From NCBI GenBank assembly GCA_016946835.1, contig JACVTC010000653.1:1-13420 (forward strand): 13,420 nucleotides of DNA. The letters run 5' to 3'. This stretch comes from Neocallimastix lanati (nom. inval.). Taxonomy: Eukaryota > Neocallimastigomycota > Neocallimastigomycetes > Neocallimastigales > Neocallimastigaceae. The stretch's first letter is position 1. The number at the start of each line of letters is the position of its first letter. Made by a program: the position numbers and the translations under genes. Of this stretch, positions 1 to 10,188 are shown in pieces. Under the pieces are notes generated by a model. The model worked only from the letters and a program-made list of their open reading frames with translations. It made no database searches and had not been told where the DNA came from.

Positions 1-640
1 TTTTTTTTTTTTATTTTTTATTAAATATTATTACGTTTATCATTTAATTATATAAATTAAAATATAAATATATAATTTAATATAAAAATTATATTAAATT
101 TTAAGAAAAAATAATTTTTTTTAATAAAACAAAATGGTATATTTATTTTTTAGTGCTAATATCATTATTGAAAATAAAATGAAATACTTTAGACTTTAAT
201 TATAATATTATATAAACTTTATATTTGATTTTCCAGTTTATAATATTTTTTTTATATTAGTTTTCATATTAAACAAATTATTTAATTATAAAAAGATATA
301 AAAATATTATATTATTATTAATTATCATTATAAATATAATAAATATAGCTTTAGCAATTTTAACTTTAATAAAGAAATAAAACTTTTGTACTAAAAAATA
401 ACTTTTATATATTTATATAAAATGATATTTATATTTCGTTTATTTTTGTAATAAAATAAAAATTTAGAATATTCTCGTTATTAATTTAGAACTATTTTTT
501 ATTTTAAAAAATGATATTAATAATAAATATTTACATGATAATATATCAAAATAATATAAAAAGTATAAAAATTTCTTAAATACATATAAAAATTTTAAAT
601 TATTTATTAAAGGGCCCAATTATAACAAACCAATTTATTG
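1..640. other. A+T-rich spacer, no gene seen
   Basis: This stretch is almost entirely A and T in short mixed runs, with frequent stops in all frames. I see no coding-like segment and no structured RNA. The one compositional exception is a GGGCCC hexamer near 611-616, which stands alone and suggests nothing further. Confidence 0.7.
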
Positions 641-650
641 TAAGTGTAGT

Positions 651-722
651 TTTTTTTTATTTTATTTTATTTTTATTAATATTACAATCTTTTATATTAC
701 ATCACTATTTATTTTATTTATT
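651..722. repeat. Isolated copy of the composite A+T minisatellite
   Basis: A TTTTA tract leads into TTTTTATTAATATTACAATC, then CTTTTATATTACATCACTA, then back into TTTATTTTATTTATT. The same order of pieces recurs many times at 1015-1925 and once at 3916-3960. This copy lies about 300 bases before the main cluster. Confidence 0.6.
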
Positions 723-1014
723 ATATTTTTTGTGAAAAACAAATTTATAAATCTAAGACAAACACTGTATTAATAAAAACAATATAACAAAGTATTTTAT
801 GTTATGAGTAATATTATAAAATGTTTATTAATAATTTTTATTATGAGGATATATATTTTTCTAAGAGATATTTTTTACATTAAATTTATTTCATATTTTA
901 TATCTTAGTTAACATTATTTAATTTAATTAAAGATTAATTATTAGTTGATATAAATTAATAATATAAATAAATGTATGTAACGATTTCGTCTCTAACATT
1001 TTTATTAATATCAT

Positions 1015-1990
1015 ATAATTATTTTATTTTATTAATAATTTAATCTTTTATGTTACTTTGCTATTTATTTTTTTATTTTATTAATAATTTATACTTTAAT
1101 TAAATATTTATTTTATTTTATTTTTATTAATACTTAACTCTTTATATTACTTTAATATTTATTTTATTTTAATTTATTAAACTTTACCTTTTTTTATTTT
1201 CTTATTTATTTTATTTTATTTTATTTTATTAATATTTTATTATTTATTTTTTATTAATACTTCTATCTTTTATATTATTTCAATATTATTTTTTTTTTTT
1301 ACTTTATTATATTAATACATCATTTTTTTATATTACTTCAATAATTATTTATTTTATTTTATTAATATCTTATTATTTATTTTATTTTAATTTATTAATA
1401 CTTCAATCTATGTTACTTCAATATTATTTTATTTTATAATATTAATACTTCAATCTTTTATATTATTTTTCTATTTTTATTTTTATTTTTTTTATTAATA
1501 CTTTACTTTTTTATTTTTCTTAACTATTTATTTTATTTTATTTTTTTTTAATACTTCTATCTTTTATATTACTCTACTATATATTTTTTTTAATTTATTT
1601 TATTAATACATCATTTTTTATATTACTTTACAATTATTTTATTTTAATTTATTAATATTTTAATCTTTTATATTACTTCAATAATTATTTATTTTATTTT
1701 TATTAATATCTTATTATTTATTTTATTTTATTTTTATTAATTCTTTACTCTCTTATATTTATTAATTATTTATTTTATTTTATTTTATTTTTATTAACAC
1801 TTTACTATTTATTTTATTTTATTTTATTTTTATTAACACTTTACTATTTATTTTATTTTATTTTATTTTATTTTTATTAACACTTTACTAGTTATTTTAT
1901 TTTATTAATACATCACTCTTTAATTTATTTATTTAAATTTTATTAAAAATTAACTCTTTATTTATTTTATTTTATTTTCCTTTTCTTTAA
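1015..1990. repeat. Decayed composite minisatellite cluster (core plus TTTTA tract)
   Basis: About a dozen diverged units alternate a variable TTTTA tract with a core of roughly 30 bases. The core reads approximately TTATTAATACTTYAATC, then TTTTATATTACTTCAATA. Recognisable cores lie near 1036, 1125, 1248, 1310, 1398, 1440, 1495, 1550, 1605, 1650, 1738, 1790 and 1905. The + strand is strongly T-rich over A throughout, so the repeat is strand-asymmetric. No gene can be read through it. Unit length varies mainly through the number of pentamers. Divergence between units suggests an older array than the pure one at 3951-4430. Confidence 0.75.
1769..1890. repeat. Three near-identical tandem units of 39, 39 and 44 bp
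   Basis: Units at 1769-1807 and 1808-1846 are identical 39-mers: a TTTTA tract followed by TTTTTATTAACACTTTACTA. The third unit, 1847-1890, is the same sequence with exactly one extra pentamer. They are the youngest-looking part of the larger cluster. They show directly that unit length changes by whole pentamers. Confidence 0.85.
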
Positions 1991-2041
1991 AATAAGGATA
2001 TTAATGTTTAATTTTTTTTTCTATTTTTTATATATCATTAT

Positions 2042-2407
2042 AACCAGGAAGATATTAAAAAGTTTATTCCATTAAAATAAAATCTGATTAAAAAACACAT
2101 ACAATTAGCTGGTTGAGCTGAGTAGTTTGACTATTACTGAATAAGAGCAAAACCGGAAGTAACGAATTGGTTTATTAATGTAGGTTTTTTGGACTAATAA
2201 TAAAATAATAATATGAATTATATTTAAAAGAATCATCTTGTCAATGAATCATTAGAAATTAAACAGTATATAACGAAGTCTATATATTTCTTAAGATTAC
2301 ACTCTGGAAACCGAAGTTTTGTTGTTATGCCAAATAAATACTTTAAATATTCCAATTTTCAGGAAAACCGTCTATTTAATAATGCTATTAAAGTTAATAA
2401 ATATTAA
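2042..2407 (+). pseudogene. Unrecognised pseudogene fragment, + strand
   Basis: One frame holds for 121 codons. Codon and residue choice is much less A+T-driven than in the surroundings, but about nine stops of all three kinds interrupt it. Readable pieces include IRAKPEVTNWFINVGFLD near 2130-2190. The longest open piece is 2228-2404 (59 codons), with LRLHSGNRSFVVMPNKYF in it, ending at a TAA. Constant frame with many nonsense codons suggests decay by point mutation rather than indels. I do not recognise the family. It lies between the minisatellite cluster and the 3' side of a LINE remnant on the opposite strand, so it is probably a separate gene or element. Confidence 0.5.
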
Positions 2408-2743
2408 ACAAAAAAATAAAAATATAATTATAGTATTATAAATATATACATTTATTTTCTAATTTTTTATATTTATTTTTTACTATAATTCTTAAATAAT
2501 TTATATTAAAATATTAGTATTAAATTACAATATTTAATTTTTAATAAGTAGAAAAATATATATTATTATTTAACTTATTATATATTCTATTATAAAATAT
2601 ATTAGTACAATTTATTTAAGTTTTTATTTTTTATTTTTTTTTAGATTTAGAGAAAATTTTATATAATTTATAATAATAATAAAATTACATAATTTTAATG
2701 AAAAAAATAAAATACATGAAATAAAATATTTTATATTATAAAA
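2408..2743. other. A+T-rich spacer, no gene seen
   Basis: Mixed A/T runs with stops in every frame. It corresponds to the region just 3' of the LINE remnant on the minus strand. I see no clear poly(A) tail or target-site duplication that would mark the end of that element. Confidence 0.6.
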
Positions 2744-3915
2744 TTATAAAAGTGCGTTAATAGCAATAGCCTCTAACTTTTCCATTAATCGATGATAACA
2801 CCAAGTCATTATTGCAAGTAATATTTCAGTATTAGTTTTATCAAACGAATCTGTATCAGATCTTTCAATGAGAGAGGAAAATCCATTCCTAATCATTTCG
2901 ATATTGACGCTATTAGCTATGGTAAATTCAATAGATTCAACGGAATACTATTTCATCATAAATCTAAAAGATTGATAAATTAATGGTATTATATTTGTTA
3001 AAAATTCCACAATCCCCACAAAATAGTCTTCGAAGTGAATTTTGTTTAAAAATATTGTCAGCTAACTGTCTTTGTTCCTTATCATTAAATTAATTTTTTT
3101 AATATATTGAACGCCCACCAAGAAGAGCCCGCAATATAAAATAATAAATATTATTATCATTATCCTTTTTTGAATCTAAAAAAATATCAAAGATTTTTGT
3201 TCAAATAATATAGAAAACTTCAAAAAGAGATCATCTAGAAAAGTAAAAAATTATTTCTGAAATATACCTACTCTTTATAGGAAAAGATTCAATTGAGAAA
3301 AACTAAGTACGCTAACACCACAACATAGGCAACATTTATGGCAATCTTATATTACTATTTTTCTTTTAATGAAATACTAATGTCAAATTTAAAACCACAC
3401 CTAATTCGAGGAATATAAAAGAATCATAATTGATACTTAGAATATTGAAATGATAAGTCCTTGATTTCTGAAATTAAACCAAATCATTTTCCTTGTAAAT
3501 AATTACTTTTTAGTTTTTGAGTGTTTTAAGACATTTCTTTCCCACGAAAAGATTTTATTTCACTTTTTTTTTTTTATCATTTAATTTCATATACAAAGTT
3601 CTTGAATCTTTAGTTCATGAGTAATATTGCATAGTAAGAATATTATTAATTAATATAATTAATAATAAATGATGAGTTTTTTTCCGTTTTATAAAGCAGA
3701 GCATTTGAGATATACCACAGATAGATGAAAGAGGGGGTATTTTCAATTCACGAATAATATCGTAATAGAGACAAACATAATAATTACGAGTTTCAAATCC
3801 ATTACTCAAAGTACGATATTAATATTTTTTGAGCTTAAGAGTATCTGCTTTTATTTGAACCAAATAGAGGAGCATAATTTAAAAGAAGACCAAAAATAAA
3901 GGAATTTAAAATTTT
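2744..3915 (-). mobile_element. LINE ORF remnant, C-terminal third (post-RT region)
   Basis: Read on the minus strand, this follows the order of the C-terminal region of fungal LINE-type reverse transcriptase proteins, as I remember that family. First comes NYAPLFGSNKSRYS near 3840-3881. ELKIPPLSSICGISQMLCF follows near 3693-3749, inside a 64-codon ORF at 3615-3809. Next are RIRCGFKFD near 3395-3420 and a zinc-knuckle-like CHKCCLCCG at 3317-3343. Then come YYFILRALLGGRS near 3108-3140, KEQRQLADNIFKQ, and FEDYFVGIVEFLTNIIPLIY near 2970-3030. The last piece, 2744-3061, is 106 codons with one internal TAG (2948-2950) and ends at TAA. At least four frameshifts and many stops show it is dead. The His and last Cys of the zinc motif appear replaced. 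The RT core is not here; a complementary piece lies at 12432-13420. Confidence 0.75.
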
Positions 3916-3950
3916 ATTTTATTTTTATTAATACTATATTACTTCACTAT
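3916..3950. repeat. Minisatellite core copy leading into the pentamer array
   Basis: TTTTATTTTTATTAATACTA followed by TATTACTTCACTA matches the core of the composite repeat at 1015-1925. It sits directly between the end of LINE homology and the pure pentamer tract. The array at 3951 therefore looks like the TTTTA part of one composite unit that expanded. Confidence 0.7.
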
Positions 3951-4430
3951 TTATTTTATTTTATTTTATTTTATTTTATTTTATTTTATTTTATTTTATT
4001 TTATTTTATTTTATTTTATTTTATTTTATTTTATTTTATTTTATTTTATTTTATTTTATTTTATTTTATTTTATTTTATTTTATTTTATTTTATTTTATT
4101 TTATTTTATTTTATTTTATTTTATTTTATTTTATTTTATTTTATTTTATTTTATTTTATTTTATTTTATTTTATTTTATTTTATTTTATTTTATTTTATT
4201 TTATTTTATTTTATTTTATTTTATTTTATTTTATTTTATTTTATTTTATTTTATTTTATTTTATTTTATTTTATTTTATTTTATTTTATTTTATTTTAAT
4301 TTATTTTATTTTATTTTATTTTATTTTATTTTATTTTATTTTATTTTATTTTATTTTATTTTATTTTATTTTATTTTATTTTATTTTATTTTATTTTATT
4401 TTATTTTATTTTATTTTATTTTATTTTATT
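3951..4430. repeat. (TTATT)n pentanucleotide array, about 96 units
   Basis: 480 bases of uninterrupted TTATT (equivalently TTTTA) units show a single substitution, T to A at 4299. A homopolymeric T run follows immediately at 4431. Near-perfect purity over this length indicates recent slippage expansion, or alternatively assembly compression or expansion of a hard region. Every T-strand frame avoids G and C completely, so no gene is possible here. Confidence 0.95.
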
Positions 4431-5178
4431 TTTTTTTTTTTTTTTATTTTGTTCAATCTGTACTTTATATTTATTTTTCAAATTATTTTATTATACTTTT
4501 TTATTTTTTAATTTATTCCATTTTTTTATTTATTTTTTAAACTCTATTTTTAATTTTTTATTTTTTTAATTTAAATTTTTATATCTTTATTATTTTTAAT
4601 TTCTTTTAAATTTTTAATTATTTTAATTTTATATATTTATTTTTTTTAATTTCTTTTAATTTTTTATTTTATTTTTATTTTTTTTTTTGATTCCAACTTT
4701 TATTTTATTCAATTTTTTTTTGTTTTTTTCCAATTTTTTATTTTTTTTATTTCGTTTTTATATTTATTAATTTTTCATTTCTTTTGATTTAATTTTTTTT
4801 TATATATTTTTTTATTATTTATATTTATTTTAATTCTAATTTTTTATTTTAAAATTTTTTTTTATTCCGACTTTTATTTTAATTTTTTTTTCTTTGATTC
4901 AAATATTTTTTTTATTTTTCTTTTAATTTCAATTTTTATTTTATTTTATTGGAATTTTTTCCCATCTTTTAGTTTATTTCATTTTTTTAATATTTTATTT
5001 CAATTTTTTTTATTTTTTTTTATTTTTTTTCTTGATTTGAACATATATTTTATTTTTTTTATTATTTTTTTTGATTCCAACTTTTATTTTAATTTTTTTA
5101 TTTTTTTTATTTTTTTATTTTATTTTTTATGATTTCAATTTTTATTTTTTTATTTTTTTTTATATTTTTATTTTATTC

Positions 5179-5209
<31 letters not shown>

Positions 5210-5253
5210 TATTTTTATTTATTTTATTTTTTCATATTTTTATTTTTTTTATT
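4431..5253. repeat. Strand-asymmetric poly-T/TTTA tract with a second spaced core
   Basis: The + strand is almost entirely T with scattered A. Within it a core reading GATTCCAACTTTTATTTT recurs at 4689-4706 and 5073-5090, and with one change (ATTCCGACTTTTATTTT) at 4864-4880, a spacing of roughly 180-205 bases. Weaker relatives such as TTTGATTCAAATATTTT occur near 4893. Long Phe/Ile/Leu-only open frames on the + strand (5071-5265 and 5129-5491) are by-products of T-rich composition, not genes. Confidence 0.7.
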
Positions 5254-5950
5254 CTATTTATATAAAAAAATAATATTAAAATATTTATATTTATGTATAT
5301 ATATTTTAAAAAGAATAATTTTCTTTTTCATTTTTTCAATTAATTTTATTGCTGAAATTTTCTTTAAATTTGGAATAAAAATGGCGATGTTTTTCATTAA
5401 ATTATTTTTTAAAGATTTTAAAGATGTTTTATTTTATCCTATTAAAATAATATTAACTTTTATTTTAAAACTATTAATTTTCTTCACATAAAGATTATTA
5501 TCATTATAAAATGAATAATGTAATATTTTTTCTTCTGCATTTTCATAATATTTTGCGTTTTCATCTAAATTTATACAACAATTCGTATTTACTATATAAT
5601 AAAAATAATTTATACATTTATTAACGTCTTTAATACAATTAGAATCATTATTATTATATCCGCAAAAAGGACATCAACTTTTTCACATAAATGTAAGTCT
5701 TATTATTATTAATTAAAGAAAAACTTCAAATTTTCCTTATTATTTATTGAAACAATCTATTTCTATAATTAACAAAAACTTTTTCATTTTTAGTAAATGA
5801 ATTTTCATTCAAATTTTCATTAGAAATAACATATATTTTTTAAATTTTAGGGATTGGCGTAATTTTTAATTTCATTATCAGAAGAATATCTTTAAATATA
5901 CATTTTCTTAGAGATTCCTTAAGACGGAATAAATTATATTGACCAATATA
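5254..5950 (-). pseudogene. Unrecognised Cys-containing, Asn/Lys/Ile-rich remnant
   Basis: The minus strand reads as coding-like protein in two frames. From 5950 to 5744 it includes FRLKESLRKCIFKDILLI and NENLNENSFTKNEKVFVNYR, with one internal TAA and a terminal TAA. After a frameshift, 5673-5434 is open for 79 codons. It begins CPFCGYNNNDSNCIKDVNKC and continues with a CC pair and NLDENAKYYENAEEKILHY. A TAA at 5434-5436 is followed by 60 more codons to a TAG at 5254. The six cysteines in the first 33 residues (1, 4, 13, 20, 32, 33) suggest metal binding or disulfides, but I cannot name a family. The + strand 120-codon ORF at 5129-5491 is the antisense shadow of this and is Phe-rich by composition. 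It may be a single decayed gene or two. Confidence 0.45.
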
Positions 5951-7164
5951 TTAAATATATTTAATAAAAATAATAAAAAGTATTACATCTAAAGAAATTA
6001 TAACAAACCTTAAAGTAATGCTTGGTTTGGAATATATATAAGTAAACTTAAATGTACTTAATAATTACTATAATTTTTTTTATATTTTAAACATTTATTT
6101 ATTAATTATTATTTAATTTATATTTTATTTTAATTTAAATTTTATTATTTTTTACATTTTATTTTTTCTTTTTTATTTTTTATATATTTAAATTTTTTTT
6201 ATTTTTCTATTTTTTTTTTACTTTATATTTATATATATATTAAACTTCTTTTTAGATTATATTTGTAAGGATTTAACATAATCTTCAATAATTAATTATA
6301 TAATAATTAATTAATGTATTAAAATTACATAAATTTATGATTTACGTATATGAAAATTAATTATAAATTTTTGTAAATTTTTCAAAAGGAAAAATTATTA
6401 TAAAAATAATTTTGGATAATAAATATAAATAATTTATTTAATTTAATTTTTTTATTTAAATTAGTTAATTTAGTTTAGTTAGTTTAAATTACTTTAAAAT
6501 TAATTTCAGGATAGTTTTAAATTGTTAAAATTAGTTTAAATAATTTATAAAAATAGTTTTGAACTGTGAATATATAAACATTAGTATTAATGATATTTAT
6601 ATAATAAATAGATAATAAATGAATTATTATTGAATTCAATTATTATTGTAAATAAGTAGAAAGCTTATTGAATTAATTATTGTTCAGTTTTAATTAATTA
6701 TTATTTAATAAAATTATTAATAAATTTTTTTTTTATAAATAAATAGTAATATATGTAAATTAGATAGGAATAATAAATTAAAACGTAATCAAGAAAAATA
6801 TAAATATATGTAAATTTCATTATTTAAATCGATGTATTAGTTATTGACTATTATATAGTTAATAAAATAATTTAATTAATGTAATAATAAAAGATATTTT
6901 TAAAAAAATATAAAAGTGAATTTTTTTATTTAATATGTTTTGTTTTCTTTTTTTAATTATTATTATCTGTTTATTTTAAGAAAAACCTTTACATTATTTT
7001 ATTTTAATTTATTTTTGATTATATTTTATTTTTTATTATTTTTTTTAATTAATATTATATTTATTTGTTCTTTATTTTTAGTGCTTCAATGATTACCTCT
7101 TTTTTTATATTAATTTTTTTTCCTGTGTAAATTATTTTTAATATATTTCTTTTTATATTTTTAT
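5951..7164. other. A+T-rich spacer, no gene seen
   Basis: Low-complexity A/T sequence with stops in all frames. Around 6430-6560 the words TTAGTTTAAAT and TAGTTTAAA recur several times with small changes, which may be a short degenerate repeat. The part nearest 7080-7160 is T-rich and corresponds to the 3' flank of the minus-strand ABCA remnant. I see no RNA gene. Confidence 0.6.
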
Positions 7165-8820
7165 TTACTTTTGTATAGCATTTAATGCAAAATTAAAGAA
7201 AATTTGTTCTAATGAAGTTTGACTATAACTAAAATCTGTAACTAAACCGTTTTTTCTATAAGATTCCACAAATTCGAAAATGTGACTTCATATTTAACGC
7301 AATTAGAAGACTTGTCTTCAATTTTAAAGCATTTATTTCAAATAGTTGACCCTTAAGAACGATTTTACTATGTAATTTTTCTACATCATTGGAAGGAACA
7401 TATAAAATATAGGTATTACTAAATTTCATCTTCAAGTGTTCAATAGTACTAATATATTTTAATCTTCATTTGAACATAATGGCAATACAATTACATAATA
7501 ATTCTCCTTCACTTAATTTATAAGGCATTTTATTTTTATGTTAAATTAAATGACAGTAACTAATGAATTCTTTAGCGATTTTTTTGCCTTCTTTTTAGAA
7601 TATCCATCAAGATAAAGGAACATTTCAATATGTTCAAAAAGAATAAATTCATTCCAAGTATATCTTCTTGAGAACATTAACATAATGTAATTTCATTTCT
7701 TACTCTTTCAGTAGTATCTTTACCATCACAATATATTTTTACAAGAGATTGTGGGAAGATATTAAGTAAACTAGACTTACCAGAACCATTAGGAGGAAAA
7801 TACCAAAACATTTACATTTCTCAATACCTAAGGTGATATTTTCAAATGGAGTCTAATTGAAATGACCACTACCCATTTCACTGATATGATATTCTCCATA
7901 TTTTAAATTTTTGCAATCAATGGTATCGTTTATCTCTTGTTTAGATTAAAAATTAATTTCATCATATTCCTTCGACAATTTTAAAATTTTTATTAGAATG
8001 AGATTTTAAATATCATAATTTAAGACATGATACAATTCCTTTGGAATATCATAATCACTATTTTTTAATTCCTTATTGTATTTTTTTGTTGATTTCATAT
8101 GTAATATTTAATACTTTTTGTATTGGATCATATTTCTTCTTGTTAAGATTAGTTAATATATAGCTGTTAACGATGACACTAAGAATAAAAGCAATTACAT
8201 AAGTGACGATTTGATATTCTAAATTTAATAAACTAAAGAATGAAATATTAATTTTCATAAGGTTATGTTTGATACCAAACTAATCATTGATTTGAAAATT
8301 TTGACAAAACTATAATTTTGGAATACAATTGCTCCAAGATAGATTTGGATTTGGAGTGAACCGCCTATATATTAGTTTCGATATTTTTAAGAAAAGCTCA
8401 GATAATAATAGCATATGGTGGAACATTGCTGAAGAAGAAAAAGATAAGAAAAACATTATTTTCATTATTAAGGAAGTAGCTAACACACAATACTGGAATA
8501 AAAGACAATCGATTCCATATAAGTAGATAAAGATAAATAACAAACTGATCATTGATATCTGGAAAAATGGAGTAAATTTACAAATGATGAATGTTAGTAA
8601 GATTAGCATATAGATAATTATGAAAATTATAAAATTAGAAATTAAAACGGATAACCAATAACAATTGTTAGAGATTTCATACAATCGAAATTGTTTCAAC
8701 AAATTTTGAACTTTTTCACGGACAACATTAGTACCATAGAAAGATAATGGAAAAGAAATATATAATATTAATAAGGTATTAAACACTTTTCATGAAAGTA
8801 ATGGAATAATCATTGAAATA
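7165..8820 (-). pseudogene. ABCA-type ABC transporter, decayed half (TM segment plus NBD)
   Basis: The minus strand gives the order expected of an ABCA-family half transporter. A hydrophobic membrane domain (8310-8786, opening with FPLSFYGTNVVREKVQNLLK) has several membrane spans. After two in-frame TAGs comes a further span in the frame at 8073-8258. A nucleotide-binding domain follows, with NITLGIEKCKCFGIF just before a Walker A, PPNGSGKSS (7773-7796). The Q-loop-like CSQEDIL comes next, then, after a frameshift, WNEFILFEHIEMFLYLDGYS. A damaged signature, KLSEGE (7502-7516), precedes an end at FSYSQTSLEQIFFNFAL, with TAA at 7165-7167. The stretch that should hold Walker B and the H-loop after the signature is missing. 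At least four frameshifts and eight stops (TAA, TAG, TGA) make it non-functional. ABCA proteins move lipids or related compounds across membranes; no substrate can be inferred. The + strand ORF at 8329-8526 is a shadow. Confidence 0.85.
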
Positions 8821-9623
8821 ATTATAATAAATAAATATTTTTATCTCTTAAAAAATAATAATTAGATGCTAATAATTCAATAGTAACTATTAAAAGCAGA
8901 TTCAAGATTAAAATCAAAATAGTTTAATAATAATAATAAAAATAAAAAAAAGAAATTAATTTTATGTTTTCGTTTGAGTACTTTTTATATGATTATAATT
9001 ATTTTATTATATTACTAATTAAACATTATACATTCAACTTTTATTATTAGTATTAATTGTAAAATGTTTTTTTTTTTTTATCTAATTGTACAACTATTTA
9101 TTTAAAGTGTTTTTTTTTATTTCATATATATTGATTATTATTTTCTATTATTTGTTGGTAAATGTCGATGATATTTATAACTTCATCTTATAAAGCTTAT
9201 GGTATGAGAGGAAAAAAGAGGAGAAAAAAAAAGAATCCTAATCTTTATTTCTATTTCCTTTTCAACAGTGAACATTAATAATAATTTAATATAAATATAT
9301 AGAAAATTAATAATGATATTTTTTTTTTTTTGTTGTTGTCTTTTAAGTGACATTGGAACCATGAACTCAAAATAAAAATAAATAAAACAACAACAGACTT
9401 ATTCATATTAATTATCATTATTAGTAATAAAAAGTTAAATAATTATAAATGAAAATAGATATATCTTTTTGTTGTAATCCCAATTATTTACTATTTTCCT
9501 AGTAAAATGGTTAGTAGAAAGAAAACTTTTTCTGGTAGTCTTTTTTTTTTTTAAAGTTAAATGGAAATTTTTATTTATATTTTTTATTTTTATTTTTCAT
9601 TTCTGTTCACATATCTGTCTTGA
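8821..9623. other. A+T-rich spacer, no convincing gene
   Basis: Mostly A/T runs. A slightly less biased patch at about 9160-9360 holds a 38-codon ATG frame (9162-9278) with a basic GKKRRKKKN stretch, too short to support. TTTTTGTTGTTGTC at about 9326-9341 and AAAACAACAACAGAC at about 9386-9400 are roughly complementary and could pair, but the arms are short and low-complexity. Confidence 0.5.
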
Positions 9624-10188
9624 GCTTCAAATAGAATTACCGAAGGAACGCTGCAAGAAGTAGGTGAAGGAAGAGGATCTCACCAAATGAAGATTCTCCG
9701 AGTAAGAAATATGTTGTAAAAAAATTTAGCCAGTGCGTCATTTGATGTCAACATCCAGAAATGGCTAGACACACTCTTTCGGAATGCCTAGAAGAAAAAT
9801 TACAGCTTGATCATTACCAATGGTACCAATGGCTCAAGCTACAATCATACTATTTGTCCCATTAAAAAACGCTGCATTACCAAGGGAAGGTGGGTCTTTG
9901 AAAAAAGAGGAATGTGATATTCACTCCAGAAGTCAATCTAAATATGGTCTTTGTATAAATGATGATGTAGAAAGTGAATCTTATGTTTATTGTGTTGACT
10001 GCAGTTACATCTTGCCAGATATCTGATATGTCCTAGATTTTTTCTACGGGAATAGCTATGCCAACGATTAATCAGAATTTGAAGTACACTTTGACAAGAT
10101 GAAAGATTTTTGTTACAATAAGGAAACCATGGTTACTTCTTTCTATTCCTTCAATATTATAATAATATATAATAGAAAAACAAGTTAA
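9624..10188 (+). pseudogene. Unrecognised remnant, possibly of an extracellular protein
   Basis: This is one of the least A+T-biased stretches of the window and reads as protein on the + strand. Frame 1 runs 9624-9914 with internal TAA (9717) and TAG (9789). It includes SASFDVNIQKWLDTLFRNA, then TNGTNGSSYNHT and CPIKKRCITKGRW. A frameshift near 9890-9915 moves to a second frame, part of the ATG ORF 9820-10026, with ECDIHSRSQSKYGLCINDD and SESYVYCVDCSYILPD. That frame continues past TGA (10024) and TAA (10069), with FEVHFDKMKDFCYNKETM, to TAA at 10186-10188. Three clustered N-x-S/T sequons and several cysteines would suit a secreted or surface protein, but that is inference. I do not recognise the family, and no start or signal peptide is visible. 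Confidence 0.55.

Noticed and set aside
3291-3345. Apparent transmembrane helix IAINVAYVVVLAYLVFLN on the minus strand, first read as part of a membrane receptor
   Set aside because: The neighbouring frame gives CHKCCLCCG, the zinc-knuckle-like segment expected at this point of the LINE C-terminus. The hydrophobic reading is an out-of-frame artefact.
5071-5491. Two + strand ORFs of 64 and 120 codons rich in Phe, Ile and Leu, looking like membrane proteins
   Set aside because: They are translations of a poly-T/TTTA strand, and the 3' half is antisense to a more plausible minus-strand remnant. Hydrophobicity follows from TTT/ATT/TTA codons.
6004-6029. CAAACC and GGTTTG arms that could form a terminator-like hairpin
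   Set aside because: The stem is only 6 bp with a 14-base loop, it is not next to any clear gene end, and factor-independent terminators are not expected in a eukaryotic nuclear region.
8329-8526. 65-codon + strand ORF
   Set aside because: It lies antisense to the membrane domain of the ABCA remnant, which has clear family features.
9162-9278. 38-codon ATG frame with a basic GKKRRKKKN run; also GTATGAG and TTTTCAACAG that could be splice sites of a ~67-bp intron
   Set aside because: It is too short, with no neighbouring exon or homology to support it, and such splice-like words are common in A/T-rich DNA.
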